64,000 nucleotides of DNA from Pseudonocardiales bacterium (GCA_019241525.1 JAFAWY010000117.1:1-64000); one strand, 5' to 3'; counted from the stretch's first letter, positions 17,088 to 26,109 are shown. The notes: generated by a model from the letters alone, not told the origin. Numbers and translations: made by a program.

Positions 17088-17447
17088 TGGTCCCTCCTCC
17101 TTGATCAGGTACAGCAGGCGATGCTGCGCTTTCCGTTATGCGGCGGTTAGGTGCGAGCAAGCTTCAGACAACCTCAGAGTTAGCTGGGAGATGACCACGA
17201 CGGCTGACTGTCGGTGAGAAGGTGACCGTGAGCGCCCGGGAGCCTGAGAATTTGTCCTTACGAAAGCTTCTCGCCCCCGCTCCGAAAGATAGCGCCGGGA
17301 GTATCAGCGACCCTTCGATTCCTGACTTGTTGCTCGCCTGGAAAGGTGGGCCTAACAAATGACGGGCAGAAGGAATAGGGACGTGGTGATAGCCCGGGAC
17401 CGTTCCCATAGCCTGGGCCCACAAGAAAGATGCCGTAGAGAGCCGCC
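17088..17447. other. Divergent promoter region
   Basis: 360 bases between the leftward lipoprotein gene and the rightward exported protein gene. It contains the shared motif at 17152-17179. A 44-codon ORF at 17228-17362 was examined and not accepted. Confidence 0.4.
17152..17179 (-). promoter_or_regulatory. Putative operator shared with the glycosyltransferase operon
   Basis: The stretch TGCGAGCA, then GACAACCTCA and an AG end, recurs at 21906-21933 with the same spacing. Both copies lie about 60-65 bases upstream of a leftward gene start. Their common position and sequence suggest a binding site for one regulator, perhaps an OmpR-family protein (inference). Confidence 0.5.
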
Positions 17448-18266
17448 GTGTGGAATAGTCGCAGAAGCCTGGTCGTCCTGGCCGTGATCGTGGTGCTCGT
17501 CGCTGCAGCGGTGGCCGTGTGGCCCTTCCTGCACAATCTTGGTCAAACACCAGGCTGCACCGTCAGGGCAATCTTGGGCGCGCCCTCCGACACCCCAGTG
17601 ACTTTCACTTTGTCGGCAGAGCAGGCCGACAATGCAGCGACCATTGCCGCAGTGGGTCTCCAGTTAGGAATGCCCGACCACGCCGTCACCGTTGCGCTGG
17701 CCGCAGCACTGCAGGAGTCTGGCCTGCGCAACCTGCCCGACGGCGACCGGGACTCCGCAGGGTTGTTCCAGCAGCGCCCCAGCCAGGGATGGGGTACACG
17801 CGAGCAGATTCTCGACCCGGTCTATGCAGCCAGCGCGTTCTACCAGGAGCTTCGGGATCGACCGGAGTGGGCTCAACTCAGCGTCGCCGACGCCGCCCAA
17901 CTGGTCCAGCGGTCTGCTGCGCCGTCTGCCTACGCGCAGTGGGAACCGTGGGCGCGAGCCGGTGCCGCGGCCCTCACTGGTGAGGTACCCGCAGCACTGA
18001 CCTGTCGCGGCCTGCGGACCAGCTCACCAAGCGCCGACCTGGTCGCTACCGCCACCGCCGAACTCGGCACCGCCGTGCTAAGCGGGATGCACACCGAGGC
18101 CCGCGGCTGGTCGATCGGTAGCTGGCTTGTCGCCCACGCCTCCCGTCTCGGTATTGACCGGGTGACCTTTGACGGGCGCACCTGGACCATGACCTCGGGT
18201 AGGTGGTCTCAGACCGGCCCTGCCGACCGGATCTTGTCCCTGCACCAGGCCCGTAACGCCGCCTAG
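17448..18266 (+). CDS. Exported protein with N-terminal membrane anchor and lysozyme-like region
   Basis: GTG 17448 is preceded by GAGAG. The 272-residue product has an N-terminal membrane anchor (SLVVLAVIVVLVAAAVAVWP) and then an extracytoplasmic domain with the pattern MPDHAVTVALAAALQESGLR, DRDSAGLFQQRPSQGWGT. The Glu in LQESGL and the GLFQQRP segment resemble a goose-lysozyme/transglycosylase-like core found in actinobacterial proteins often annotated, probably wrongly, as metal transporters. A cell-wall hydrolase role is plausible but not proven. It converges with the mannosyltransferase-like gene; two hairpins lie between. Confidence 0.75.
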   Translation: MWNSRRSLVVLAVIVVLVAAAVAVWPFLHNLGQTPGCTVRAILGAPSDTPVTFTLSAEQADNAATIAAVGLQLGMPDHAVTVALAAALQESGLRNLPDGDRDSAGLFQQRPSQGWGTREQILDPVYAASAFYQELRDRPEWAQLSVADAAQLVQRSAAPSAYAQWEPWARAGAAALTGEVPAALTCRGLRTSSPSADLVATATAELGTAVLSGMHTEARGWSIGSWLVAHASRLGIDRVTFDGRTWTMTSGRWSQTGPADRILSLHQARNAA

Positions 18267-18333
18267 CACTGACTTGATACAAGATTGTTTGTGCGCCCTC
18301 GACAGATTCGGGGTGGTTGCCCAATCGGCAGAA

Positions 18334-18402
18334 GTGCCGTGAACTCGACGAAACCGACCTTCAGATGGCTTGACCACATCGCCAGCGTCGAGTTCACGGC
18401 AC
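18334..18402. repeat. Long palindromic intergenic repeat, copy 1
   Basis: Perfect 17-bp arms GTGCCGTGAACTCGACG (18334-18350) and its complement (18386-18402) flank a 35-base loop. A second copy with 13-bp arms of the same core and the same loop length lies at 22019-22079, so the pair brackets the two-gene glycosyltransferase operon. Loop sequences differ. I recall in-frame VNST...VEFTA peptides from spurious proteins of related actinomycetes, which suggests a dispersed genomic repeat (recollection, not verified). Confidence 0.7.
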
Positions 18403-18420
18403 GAGCCGGCGACAGGCAGA

Positions 18421-18453
18421 GATCCACCGGGTTCTCTGGGAACCCGGTGGATC
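18421..18453. terminator. 13-bp hairpin between convergent genes
   Basis: Arms GATCCACCGGGTT (18421-18433) and AACCCGGTGGATC (18441-18453) are perfectly complementary around a 7-base loop and are followed by CTTTCC. The hairpin lies between the ends of the rightward exported-protein gene and the leftward glycosyltransferase gene. Confidence 0.75.
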
Positions 18454-18488
18454 CTTTCCGCGGGGAAGGCACTGCTACTGACTGATAC

Positions 18489-20564
18489 TCATTGACCGGG
18501 TAGGCAGTCGTACAGAACCCCGCCGCGGTCGGCAGGTCCCGAGAACGGGGATGGGGTCGCCGTGGCACCGCCGTAAGCAGCGGGGTTGACCACGGTGCAA
18601 TGCTGTTGCACCCATTGGGTGCGCTGGGCCGATAGCCCACGCCCGCCTCCGGGGCCAGCTGGGCCACGCCTATCCCGGCCGGTGCCGGCGAGCACGAACC
18701 GCAGCTTGCCGTCTTGCACCCATTGAGCGAGCGTGGTGACGGTCGGAGCGGGATCCTGCCCACTGAAGCCCCCCATGCCAACGACCACGGCGTTGCTGTG
18801 GATGAGGTAGGACTCGGTGGCCATCGCTCCACCCTCCACTGCCAGGGTGATGGGCGTGCCCGCAGAATTGGCTTGGGCGTAGGTAAGGATCTTGCGTTGA
18901 TCAGCGGTCAGATCCCCGGCCATGGCGCCGCGGAACTGCGCCGGCAACTCACCGCCGGCCGGACGACCTTGCCTGCCTCGGCCGAAGGCGGAGCCAGGCG
19001 GGCCGGCTTGGGCCAGTGCGCCCCTGCTGGACGCGAACGCCGTGGCGGTGGACCACACCGCGGGGGCAAGCAGCAGCGCGACCACGCTCAGCGCCAAGGC
19101 CACCCTGGGCAGACCCGTGCGCGTTGCCGCTACCGAACGTCTACCCACCACGAGCAGGACCACTGCGGCAATCCCGGCGCCAGTGACGGCGTAACGCAGC
19201 CCACCGTTCCAGGACAAGTTCCGGGAGACCAGTACCCAAGCCCAAGCCGCCGTCAGCGTCACCGCCACTGGTAGCAGCATCCAGCGGTACCCCTCCGGGC
19301 GGCGGTAGTGGTGCCACATCAGAGCTATCCCGGCGGCGGCGACCGCGGCGACGGCTGGGGCCATCTCGGTGGTGTAATACGGGTGGAAGGTTCCTTTCGC
19401 GAAGCTGAGCACCAACCCCACCAGCAGTAACCAGCCACCCCAGAACACCCAACCAGCGCGGCGTACCGGATCTCCCGGGATCGGCGACCGCAGCCGGCGG
19501 ATCCCACCGATAGCAGCCACGATCAGCACCAGCAGGCACAGCGGCAGCAACCAGCTGATCTGGCCACCGACCTGCTCGCCGAACAAGCGGGTGATCCCGG
19601 CACCGCCGCCAAATCCGCCCCCGGGACCTCGACCACCCCACGGCACGGCGCCACCGGCGCCGAAGCCAGCCGGACGGGCCGGGCCGTTGAGCATCTGGCG
19701 GCCGGTCTCCCGGCCGAAGATACGGCCCAGACCGTTGTAGTTGATCACTAGGTTAAGGACGGATCCATCGGTGCTGCCACCGATGTAGGGTTTGGGGGAG
19801 GGCCAGAAGCTGATCAGCGCGACCCACCACATTGAGCTGGCCAGCAGCACGGCACCGGCCCCGAGCAGGTCCAGGATCCGGCGGCGCACCGGCGCAGCGG
19901 AACCGACCAGGTAGGCCAGCGCGAAGACCGGGACCACAATCCAGGCTTGCAGCATTTTGGTGATGAAGCCCAACCCCAGAAACAACGCTGCCAACATCAG
20001 CCAGCGGGTCGCCTTGCCCGCTGAAACGGAACGCTGCACCGAGCGGGTAAATGCGTAAGCCGCCGCTACCAGCAACAGCACCATGAGCGTGTCTGGGTTG
20101 GTGTCCCGGTTGATCGCCACGGTGACCGGGGTCAGCGCGAATATCAGCGCGGCCACCAGGGCTACGTGCTCGCCGGCCCAGCGGCGCACCGTGCGATGAA
20201 GCAACCACACCGCGGCTACCCCCTCGACGACCTGGGGTAGTAGCAGTGACCATCCGTGATAGCCGAATACCGCAGCGGAGACCACCATCGGCCAAAACGC
20301 CATCGGCGGCTTGTCCACCGTTACCACGCCGAGCGGGTCAAACGAACCGAATACGAAGTTGGTCAGGCTGGCGGACATGGACTTCACCGCAGCCGAGTAA
20401 TACGGGTTACCCCACCCCTCACCGCCGATTCGCCACGCATACAGCACCGCCGCCACCGCGCAGATCGCGGCCAGGGCTGGCGCGCGCCACCTACCGGAGA
20501 CGGCAGGTGCCGGGGCTGGGTGCAGCGTGGCGACTGGCTCGGGAGCCTTGATCGTTGCGGTCAT
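18489..20564 (-). CDS. GT39/ArnT-like membrane glycosyltransferase
   Basis: This 691-residue polytopic protein has the GT-C signature of the PMT/ArnT group: an acidic loop after the first helix (WRIGGEGWGNPYYSAAVKSM, then VTVDKPPMAFW) and many hydrophobic helices. A long Gly-rich loop (GFGAGGAVPWGGRGPGGGFG) and a C-terminal soluble part follow. Such enzymes transfer a sugar from a polyprenyl-phosphate donor to an extracytoplasmic acceptor. ATG 20564 overlaps the stop of the GT2 gene by 4 bases (ATGA), so the two are coupled: the upstream gene probably makes the lipid-linked sugar used here. Confidence 0.88.
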   Translation of the reverse strand: MTATIKAPEPVATLHPAPAPAVSGRWRAPALAAICAVAAVLYAWRIGGEGWGNPYYSAAVKSMSASLTNFVFGSFDPLGVVTVDKPPMAFWPMVVSAAVFGYHGWSLLLPQVVEGVAAVWLLHRTVRRWAGEHVALVAALIFALTPVTVAINRDTNPDTLMVLLLVAAAYAFTRSVQRSVSAGKATRWLMLAALFLGLGFITKMLQAWIVVPVFALAYLVGSAAPVRRRILDLLGAGAVLLASSMWWVALISFWPSPKPYIGGSTDGSVLNLVINYNGLGRIFGRETGRQMLNGPARPAGFGAGGAVPWGGRGPGGGFGGGAGITRLFGEQVGGQISWLLPLCLLVLIVAAIGGIRRLRSPIPGDPVRRAGWVFWGGWLLLVGLVLSFAKGTFHPYYTTEMAPAVAAVAAAGIALMWHHYRRPEGYRWMLLPVAVTLTAAWAWVLVSRNLSWNGGLRYAVTGAGIAAVVLLVVGRRSVAATRTGLPRVALALSVVALLLAPAVWSTATAFASSRGALAQAGPPGSAFGRGRQGRPAGGELPAQFRGAMAGDLTADQRKILTYAQANSAGTPITLAVEGGAMATESYLIHSNAVVVGMGGFSGQDPAPTVTTLAQWVQDGKLRFVLAGTGRDRRGPAGPGGGRGLSAQRTQWVQQHCTVVNPAAYGGATATPSPFSGPADRGGVLYDCLPGQ

Positions 20565-21847
20565 CGGGTGCCTGCCTCGCCGGTCATGGGCACGGTGCGG
20601 GCACGGAAGACCCAGGAGCGCAGCAGCACGAAACGCCCCGCTGTGCCCAGCACTGTGGCACCCAGCAGCACCGCTACCTCCAGCCATCGCGACGGGTGTG
20701 CGTCCCATGCCTGCAAGCACAGCAACGCCCCGGATGTCAGCCCGCAATACAACCCGAACACGACCAGTCCCTGTAGGTGAACCCGCCGGCCTGAGGTCGC
20801 GGCGCTGGGGAAGGTCAGCCTCCGGTTTGCTTCGGTGTTGAGCAAGGTCACCATCACCAGCGCGGCGAGATTCGCCACCAGCGGCGGCCACCAGGAGCGC
20901 AGCAGCGCATACAACACTGCCGTGGCGGCCGTGGAGACCAGCCCGATCAGCCCGAATACCGCTACCTGCCAGGTCAACTCACCACGACCACCTGCGGCGA
21001 GCACCACGTCCGGGTGTGCGCATCGCGGCGCCGGCCGCTGCGGTAGCTCTGCCACCCGCGCCGCACCGGTCATCTTGGCTTGAGCTACCCGCGCCAATCC
21101 CCGGATGTCCGCCAGCGCGGTGGACAGTACCCGCACCCGGCTATCGGCGTCTTCCACCCAGTCCACCGGTACCTCATGGATCCGCAATCCGTTGTGTTCG
21201 GCCAGCAGCAGCAGTTCGGTGTCGAAAAACCACCCGTCGTCATGTACGTGCGCCAGCAAAGGGCGGATCACCTCGGTGCGGGCCGCTTTGAACCCGCACT
21301 GCGCATCAGAAAACCGGGCGCCGTGGCTAAGCCGGATCATCGCGTTGTAGCACCGGGAAATCACCTCCCGGCGCGGGCTACGAACGGTGCGCGCACCCGG
21401 GGCCAACCGGGAGCCGATCGCAATATCAGAATGGCCGTTCACCAATGGAACCACTAACGGTAGCAATGCATCCAGACTCGTTGACAAATCAACATCCATG
21501 TACACCACAACATCGGCATCGCTGCATGCCCACGCAGTACGCAGCGCGAGGCCGCGTCCTTTGCGGTCCAGGTGCACCACTCGCACCCGGTCGTCGGACG
21601 CCGCGAGATCGGTTGCCACCTGCAATACCCCGTCAGTGCTGGCGTTGTCCACCACGGTGATTGTCCACGCGAAGGGGAACTGATCCTCCAAAAATGACCG
21701 CAACACGTGCAGGCAACCAGGTAATGCGCGCTCTTCGTTGAACACGGGTATCACCACATCCACTGTGGCGACCCGCCCGACCGACCACCGCCTTAGGCCA
21801 GTATCGATCGTGACCTCACGTTCTGCCGTCACTGTCACCAACCTCAC
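20561..21847 (-). CDS. GT2 polyprenyl-phosphate sugar synthase fused to a GtrA-like membrane domain
   Basis: The 428-residue protein has an N-terminal GT-A domain (VDVVIPVFNEERALPGCLHV, VVDNASTDG, and the metal-binding VVYMDVDLSTS) like dolichyl-phosphate mannose synthase. It is followed by a four-helix GtrA-like domain (about 290-410, VAVFGLIGLVSTAATAVLYA). It should charge a polyprenyl phosphate with a sugar and may help move it across the membrane for the GT39-like enzyme encoded next. The start could be GTG 21847 or GTG 21838, since GAGGGG abuts the first. The shared operator-like motif lies at 21906-21933. Confidence 0.88.
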   Translation of the reverse strand: MRLVTVTAEREVTIDTGLRRWSVGRVATVDVVIPVFNEERALPGCLHVLRSFLEDQFPFAWTITVVDNASTDGVLQVATDLAASDDRVRVVHLDRKGRGLALRTAWACSDADVVVYMDVDLSTSLDALLPLVVPLVNGHSDIAIGSRLAPGARTVRSPRREVISRCYNAMIRLSHGARFSDAQCGFKAARTEVIRPLLAHVHDDGWFFDTELLLLAEHNGLRIHEVPVDWVEDADSRVRVLSTALADIRGLARVAQAKMTGAARVAELPQRPAPRCAHPDVVLAAGGRGELTWQVAVFGLIGLVSTAATAVLYALLRSWWPPLVANLAALVMVTLLNTEANRRLTFPSAATSGRRVHLQGLVVFGLYCGLTSGALLCLQAWDAHPSRWLEVAVLLGATVLGTAGRFVLLRSWVFRARTVPMTGEAGTR

Positions 21848-21905
21848 CCCCTCATCGCGCGAAAGTCGACATGAAACTTGCGCCCTCAGTTATGACGGGG
21901 TGACA

Positions 21906-21933
21906 TGCGAGCAGCCTGGAGACAACCTCAAAG
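21906..21933 (-). promoter_or_regulatory. Putative operator, copy 2
   Basis: This matches 17152-17179 (TGCGAGCA, GACAACCTCA, AG) and sits about 59 bases upstream of the GT2 gene start, the same relative position as copy 1 before the DUF5666-like lipoprotein. Confidence 0.5.
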
Positions 21934-22018
21934 CTCACTGGGAATCAGATCCGCGGCCACGATCAGGCAGCCTGCGCAGGCCAGCAGATCAGTGTACATA
22001 CGCCCACCGTGGTTCGTG

Positions 22019-22079
22019 CGTGAACTCGACGCGAGCTACCTGGCCGGGCTATCCGCTGGCCGGTCTCGTCGAGTTCACG
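22019..22079. repeat. Long palindromic intergenic repeat, copy 2
   Basis: Arms CGTGAACTCGACG (22019-22031) and CGTCGAGTTCACG (22067-22079) are perfectly complementary around a 35-base loop. The core and loop length match the copy at 18334-18402. Its place just after the leftward transporter gene also fits a terminator. Confidence 0.7.
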
Positions 22080-22186
22080 GCACTTCCACCGATTCGACTT
22101 CTACCCACCGTCGGCGAGCAGTTTCGAACGACCTGGGCGCCCGGCTGACCGCATTGATTCGGCATGTCCTCATACGAACGAATCCA

Positions 22187-24040
22187 TCAACTAGCGCGCG
22201 GGAGGTCAGGAAGTTTCTCGGTCAATAGCGATACATTCCATCGCCCTTGGTCAAGCAGCTGGAGGTAATGAGTGTGGAATCTCGCCAGTTTGCTGTGATC
22301 GCCGACGCTGATGAGTGTGCAGTGGGGCAGGTGCGCGCGGAGTAGTGCGTAGAGTCCGTGCGCGAGTCCCGCGTCGAGTGCGGATGTTGCTTCGTCGAGT
22401 AACGCTATGCGGGGGTGGTTGATCAGGATGCGGGCGATGCCGAGGCGTTGTTGTTCGCCGGTGGACAGGGTGCCCGTCCCGTTGACCTCTTGGTCAAGGC
22501 GGTCTTCTAGATGACTTAGCTGCACCATGCCAAGCGCGTCGCGTATTCGGTCCTCGCTGATCGTGTGCGGCAGTTCGGGATAGGTCAGTGCGCTGCGTAG
22601 GGGACCGAGAGGGATGTAAGGGTGCTGGGGCAGGAACAGGGCGCGACCCGCGGTGGGTCGGTGGATGGTGCCGTGCGCGTACGGCCATAGTTCTGCCAGG
22701 CTGCGAAGCAGAGTGGTCTTTCCGCAACCTGAGGTGCCGGTGATCAGTAATGCCTGGCCGGAATCGAGACGCAGGCTGAGGTTTTTGATCAGCGGCGTTC
22801 CATCGGGGCGCTGCACCGTCAGGTTGTCGACTTCAAGGCCATCGGTGCGGTCGGTCACAGTCACCGAGGGAAGAGCGCGCGTTTGGGTGTTGGTGTGCAG
22901 CAATCCCGTCAATCGGTCGAGGATCGCCCGGTAAGCAGCGAAGCCGGCGTATGAGTTACGGAAAAAAGACAGGGCACCGTGAACTTGGCCGAACGCGACG
23001 GTGGTTTGTTGGACGTCGCCCAGAGTGATGGCTTGAGCGAAAAAGCGCGGGGCTTGGACGAGGTAGGGCACCACCAGCGCCATCTGGCTGACGGCGATGT
23101 TGAATCCATCGAACTTGAGAAGGCGGAAGACGATGCGCCAGTTGTTGTGGATGACAGCCTGAAATCTGGTAGTTAAGGTGGCTCGTTCCGCTTCTTCACC
23201 ACGATGGAATGCGATACCTTCGGAATGGTCACGCAGGCGGACCAGGGCGTAACGGAAAGATGCGGCGAGTCCTTCGTTGAGGAAGTTCAACCGGATCAGT
23301 GGGCGGCCGATCCGGAAAGCGCCGAGCGAGGCAGCAATCACATAGAAATAGGCGAGGAAAACCATCGACCCGGGAATTGCATGCCCGGATACCGATAAGG
23401 TGCCGGATAACCCCCATAGAATGGGCGTGAACGACGCCAGCGCTACCATGGACCGGACGGCGCCCAGGGACAATCCCAACGACTCGAGAACGAATGCGGT
23501 GGTGTCTTCCTGGATGCGCTGGTCAGGGTTGTCAACAGGGTTGGACACGAAGTGACCCCGATGGTAGGCGCGCCCGTCCAGCCAATCCGCGACCATGCGA
23601 TCGTTGAGCCAACTTCGCCATCGGATGATGAACGCCTGCTCGATGACATACTCTACCCTGGAGTGGATAAAATAAACCGTTGTGAGCACGCCGAACACCA
23701 CCAGAAAATAGCGAAATGCTGTCCCATTGAGATCCTGCATCGCAGTAAAAAGATCGTTCGTCCAATACGATAACAGGACGTCGAGACGCACCGCCAGGAC
23801 GGTCATCCACAGCATCACCAACACCGACAGCAGCGGCACCCAGCTTGCCCACTCGTAGCCGGGCCGGAAATAAGGCGCAGTAATCCTGTAAAACTGCCTC
23901 CCCCAGTGGGTACACCGGACCAGCAACCAGGTAACGACTGCGAATACGGCCACAGTGATACCAAACGCCGCCGCCGACCAGACGAGGCTAGCGCTCCATT
24001 CATGTTTCCAGTCCAACGATGTGAGCAAAACACTCTCCAA
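22187..24040 (-). CDS. SbmA/BacA-family ABC transporter with fused ATPase (Rv1819c-like)
   Basis: This 617-residue protein has an N-terminal SbmA/BacA-type membrane domain (RQFYRITAPYFRPGYEWASW, LLSYWTNDLFTAMQ, RWRSWLNDRMVADWLDGRAY) and a C-terminal ATPase. The ATPase has Walker A GTSGCGKTT, signature LSTGEQQRLGIARIL and Walker B IALLDEATSALD. Homologues such as mycobacterial Rv1819c import cobalamin and hydrophilic peptides (known). Length fits the family. It appears monocistronic, with ATG 24040. Import of vitamin B12 or peptides is the likeliest role. Confidence 0.9.
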   Translation of the reverse strand: MESVLLTSLDWKHEWSASLVWSAAAFGITVAVFAVVTWLLVRCTHWGRQFYRITAPYFRPGYEWASWVPLLSVLVMLWMTVLAVRLDVLLSYWTNDLFTAMQDLNGTAFRYFLVVFGVLTTVYFIHSRVEYVIEQAFIIRWRSWLNDRMVADWLDGRAYHRGHFVSNPVDNPDQRIQEDTTAFVLESLGLSLGAVRSMVALASFTPILWGLSGTLSVSGHAIPGSMVFLAYFYVIAASLGAFRIGRPLIRLNFLNEGLAASFRYALVRLRDHSEGIAFHRGEEAERATLTTRFQAVIHNNWRIVFRLLKFDGFNIAVSQMALVVPYLVQAPRFFAQAITLGDVQQTTVAFGQVHGALSFFRNSYAGFAAYRAILDRLTGLLHTNTQTRALPSVTVTDRTDGLEVDNLTVQRPDGTPLIKNLSLRLDSGQALLITGTSGCGKTTLLRSLAELWPYAHGTIHRPTAGRALFLPQHPYIPLGPLRSALTYPELPHTISEDRIRDALGMVQLSHLEDRLDQEVNGTGTLSTGEQQRLGIARILINHPRIALLDEATSALDAGLAHGLYALLRAHLPHCTLISVGDHSKLARFHTHYLQLLDQGRWNVSLLTEKLPDLPRAS

Positions 24041-24609
24041 GGATGACAGCCGGAATCAAGACTGCGGCGTGGCCGAGCAGCTGGAAATCCATGAAGAAGA
24101 CGACGAGCAAGGATTGCCAGCACCCAGCAGCGTTTGGCGCAGCCAGACCAACTCAGTCACCACGTACTCCGCAGCGCTCAAACGCAACGTTGTATTCGGG
24201 TACCTCCAGGACAATTCGCACTGCCGTGATCACGGGCCAGTAGCCCGCCCGCGACCGCAACCCATGCGCTGGGTACTCCGGCAGCCTACGAGCACGGCGT
24301 AGAGTGCGGGTAAAGTCACGATCCGCCATATCGGTGCTCTTTGCGCTGTTCGCTCCGGCACAGCAGGCCACGCTGATCGCTACACAGCTGCGGTGTTGGT
24401 TGGCAACTGCGGGTGCGGCGGGTCTGCTTAACAGCCCGCGGTGACGGCGAGACCACCAGACCGGCATCCGACGAGCAAAACCGCGGCATAGATGCCCAGT
24501 AGGGTCCCTGTCTGAGGCAGTCGGCCGGCACGTGCCTTCGGATCCGGATCCCTGAAGGCCTCCGGGCAAGTGATCAGGCGGGACCGATGCCGACCTTAAT
24601 CGAAGGTGA
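24041..24609. other. Gene-poor stretch, possibly decayed
   Basis: Between the BacA-like gene and the small membrane protein no gene is supported. A leftward frame gives helix-like fragments (EYVVTELVWLRQTLLGAG and PVITAVRIVLEVPEY) in different frames near 24080-24250, which could be gene remnants. No family was recognised. Confidence 0.3.
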
Positions 24610-24738
24610 TCAACGGTCGAATCGACGACAACGACGGTTCGATGGGTAAACAAGGCGAGTAATCCCGACCAAGGTACCCGTGATCCCTATGATGAGCAGG
24701 GCGCTCGTCAGGGCGAGCGTGAAGATGAGTGTTCGCAT
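24610..24738 (-). CDS. Single-helix small membrane protein, 42 aa
   Basis: ATG 24738 follows CGAGGA at normal spacing. The product is MRTLIFTLALTSALLIIGIT plus a helix end and a basic tail (SNRRCRRFDR). It lies 32 bases after the MacB-like permease on the same strand and is probably co-transcribed, so it may be a small accessory subunit (inference). The Arg-rich C-terminus suggests an N-out/C-in or signal-anchor orientation. Not a recognised family. Confidence 0.5.
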   Translation of the reverse strand: MRTLIFTLALTSALLIIGITGTLVGITRLVYPSNRRCRRFDR

Positions 24739-24770
24739 TGTGAACGTCCTCGTATAGTCCATGCAGTGAT

Positions 24771-26039
24771 TTATTCGTATCGGAGGGCTTGGATCGGGCG
24801 TAGCCGGGCGGCGCGGTAAGCCGGATAACTACCGGCGACCAGCCCGATGCCGAGGCTGATGGCGAATGCCACCAGTACAGGCGGGGCGGACAATACAGGG
24901 GTGAAATCGGCCAGGGCGCCAGTAGCAGGTGTAATAGCCGGCGCTATGGCACGGACCAGAAAGGCGAGTCCGATTCCGACACCCACGCCGAGAAGGCCCC
25001 CGAAGCCGGCCAGCACGGTTGATTCCAGAAGGAATTGTTTGAGAATAGCCCGGCTGGTGGCGCCGATGGCTTTTCGGATGCCGATCTCGCGGGTTCGTTC
25101 GGTCACCGAGACCAGCATGATGTTCAGCACGCCAATCCCGCCGACCACCAGCGACAGCCCGGCAACCGCGGGCGTAAACAGCACCAGAATGGTCACGATC
25201 TGGTTGAAACTGGTCAGCCGCGAGCCGAGAGTTTGAATTTGGTAGTCGCGCATTTGGGGGTTGGTGATGTGGTGGCGCGCGTCGAGGATGCCGGTGATTT
25301 CGGCCATGGCGGCCGGGACGTTGGCTTGCTGAGTGGCTCGCGCGGTGATCTGGTGGAGTTGATGGGCGGAACTGCCCTTCCCGTGTCCGAAGACGTACCG
25401 GCGGGCGGTGTCCAGCGGCATGACCGCGGTGTTGTCCAGTTGCTGACCGTAGCTGGCCATGACCCCGATGACCCGGAACGGCACGTGGTTGATCTGCACG
25501 GTCTGGCCGAGCGCCGCGGAGCGTTGCCCGAACAAAGTTCGCGCCGCGGTGGGGCCGAGGACCGCTACCCGGGCAGCCTGGCGCGCTTGAGTGTCATCGA
25601 AGAATGACCCGGCCGTGAGGTTACGGTTGTTGGTGGTCGCCCAGTTGTCTGTGGTACCGATGATGTTGGCCGTCAGATCTTGCGCGTTGTTGGTGGCGAT
25701 CAGCGTTCCGGTGGTAGCGGCACCCGGCGTGGGTGAACCCGTGACCGCGGGCGCGATGCTGGCGACGTCGGGTGCGTTTTGGAGTGCGTCAGCGTCGGTG
25801 TCAGTCAACGGCTGCGCCGGGGGAGCGTTGGGGACACTCACAGCTTGCGAAATGATGGTGATGTTGTTGGCCACCGGTTCGATACGCGCGTCAACCGAGT
25901 TTTTCACCCCAAGGCCGCAGGCGGCCAGCAGCACCACCGCCGAAACGCCGATGATCAGGCCCAGCATGGTCAGCGCCGAACGCAGCCAGTGGGCACGCAC
26001 CGCACGTAGTGCGACAAGTAACGCATCCCACAGGCTCAT
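24771..26039 (-). CDS. MacB/FtsX-like ABC transporter permease
   Basis: The 422-residue protein (start MSLWDALLVALRAVRAHW) has an N-terminal helix, a MacB-like extracytoplasmic domain, and three C-terminal helices with the FtsX motif TERTREIGIRKAIGA and the end SYPAYRAARLRPIQALRYE. It is complete and is a close paralogue of the partial gene at 1-1041. ATG 26039 is chosen because it aligns with the start of the paralogue; the longer ORF to 26117 adds unrelated residues. No ATPase or adaptor gene is adjacent, so it must share an ATPase encoded elsewhere. Confidence 0.9.
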   Translation of the reverse strand: MSLWDALLVALRAVRAHWLRSALTMLGLIIGVSAVVLLAACGLGVKNSVDARIEPVANNITIISQAVSVPNAPPAQPLTDTDADALQNAPDVASIAPAVTGSPTPGAATTGTLIATNNAQDLTANIIGTTDNWATTNNRNLTAGSFFDDTQARQAARVAVLGPTAARTLFGQRSAALGQTVQINHVPFRVIGVMASYGQQLDNTAVMPLDTARRYVFGHGKGSSAHQLHQITARATQQANVPAAMAEITGILDARHHITNPQMRDYQIQTLGSRLTSFNQIVTILVLFTPAVAGLSLVVGGIGVLNIMLVSVTERTREIGIRKAIGATSRAILKQFLLESTVLAGFGGLLGVGVGIGLAFLVRAIAPAITPATGALADFTPVLSAPPVLVAFAISLGIGLVAGSYPAYRAARLRPIQALRYE

Positions 26040-26109
26040 TACTGATCTCCCCCCTGGCGCCGCCTTCCGCCAAGGACACCGTTTATCGCGCATAACCGTG
26101 GTCAGAGCC

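Larger units (their letters stand above)
21848..22186. other. Intergenic region with operator motif and palindromic repeat
   Basis: 339 bases upstream of the glycosyltransferase operon and downstream of the BacA-like transporter. It holds the shared motif (21906-21933) and the second long palindrome (22019-22079). No gene is supported. Confidence 0.5.

Noticed and set aside
17228-17362. 44-codon ORF (VSAREPENLSLRKLLAPAPK...) with GAGAAGG ahead and an ATGA overlap at its end
   Set aside because: It lies in a divergent promoter region, has rare Leu codons and no recognisable product; ribosome-binding-site match alone is not enough.
24153-24653. 166-codon leftward ORF
   Set aside because: High Arg/Ser/Cys composition without family resemblance; it overlaps the better-supported small membrane gene in another frame.
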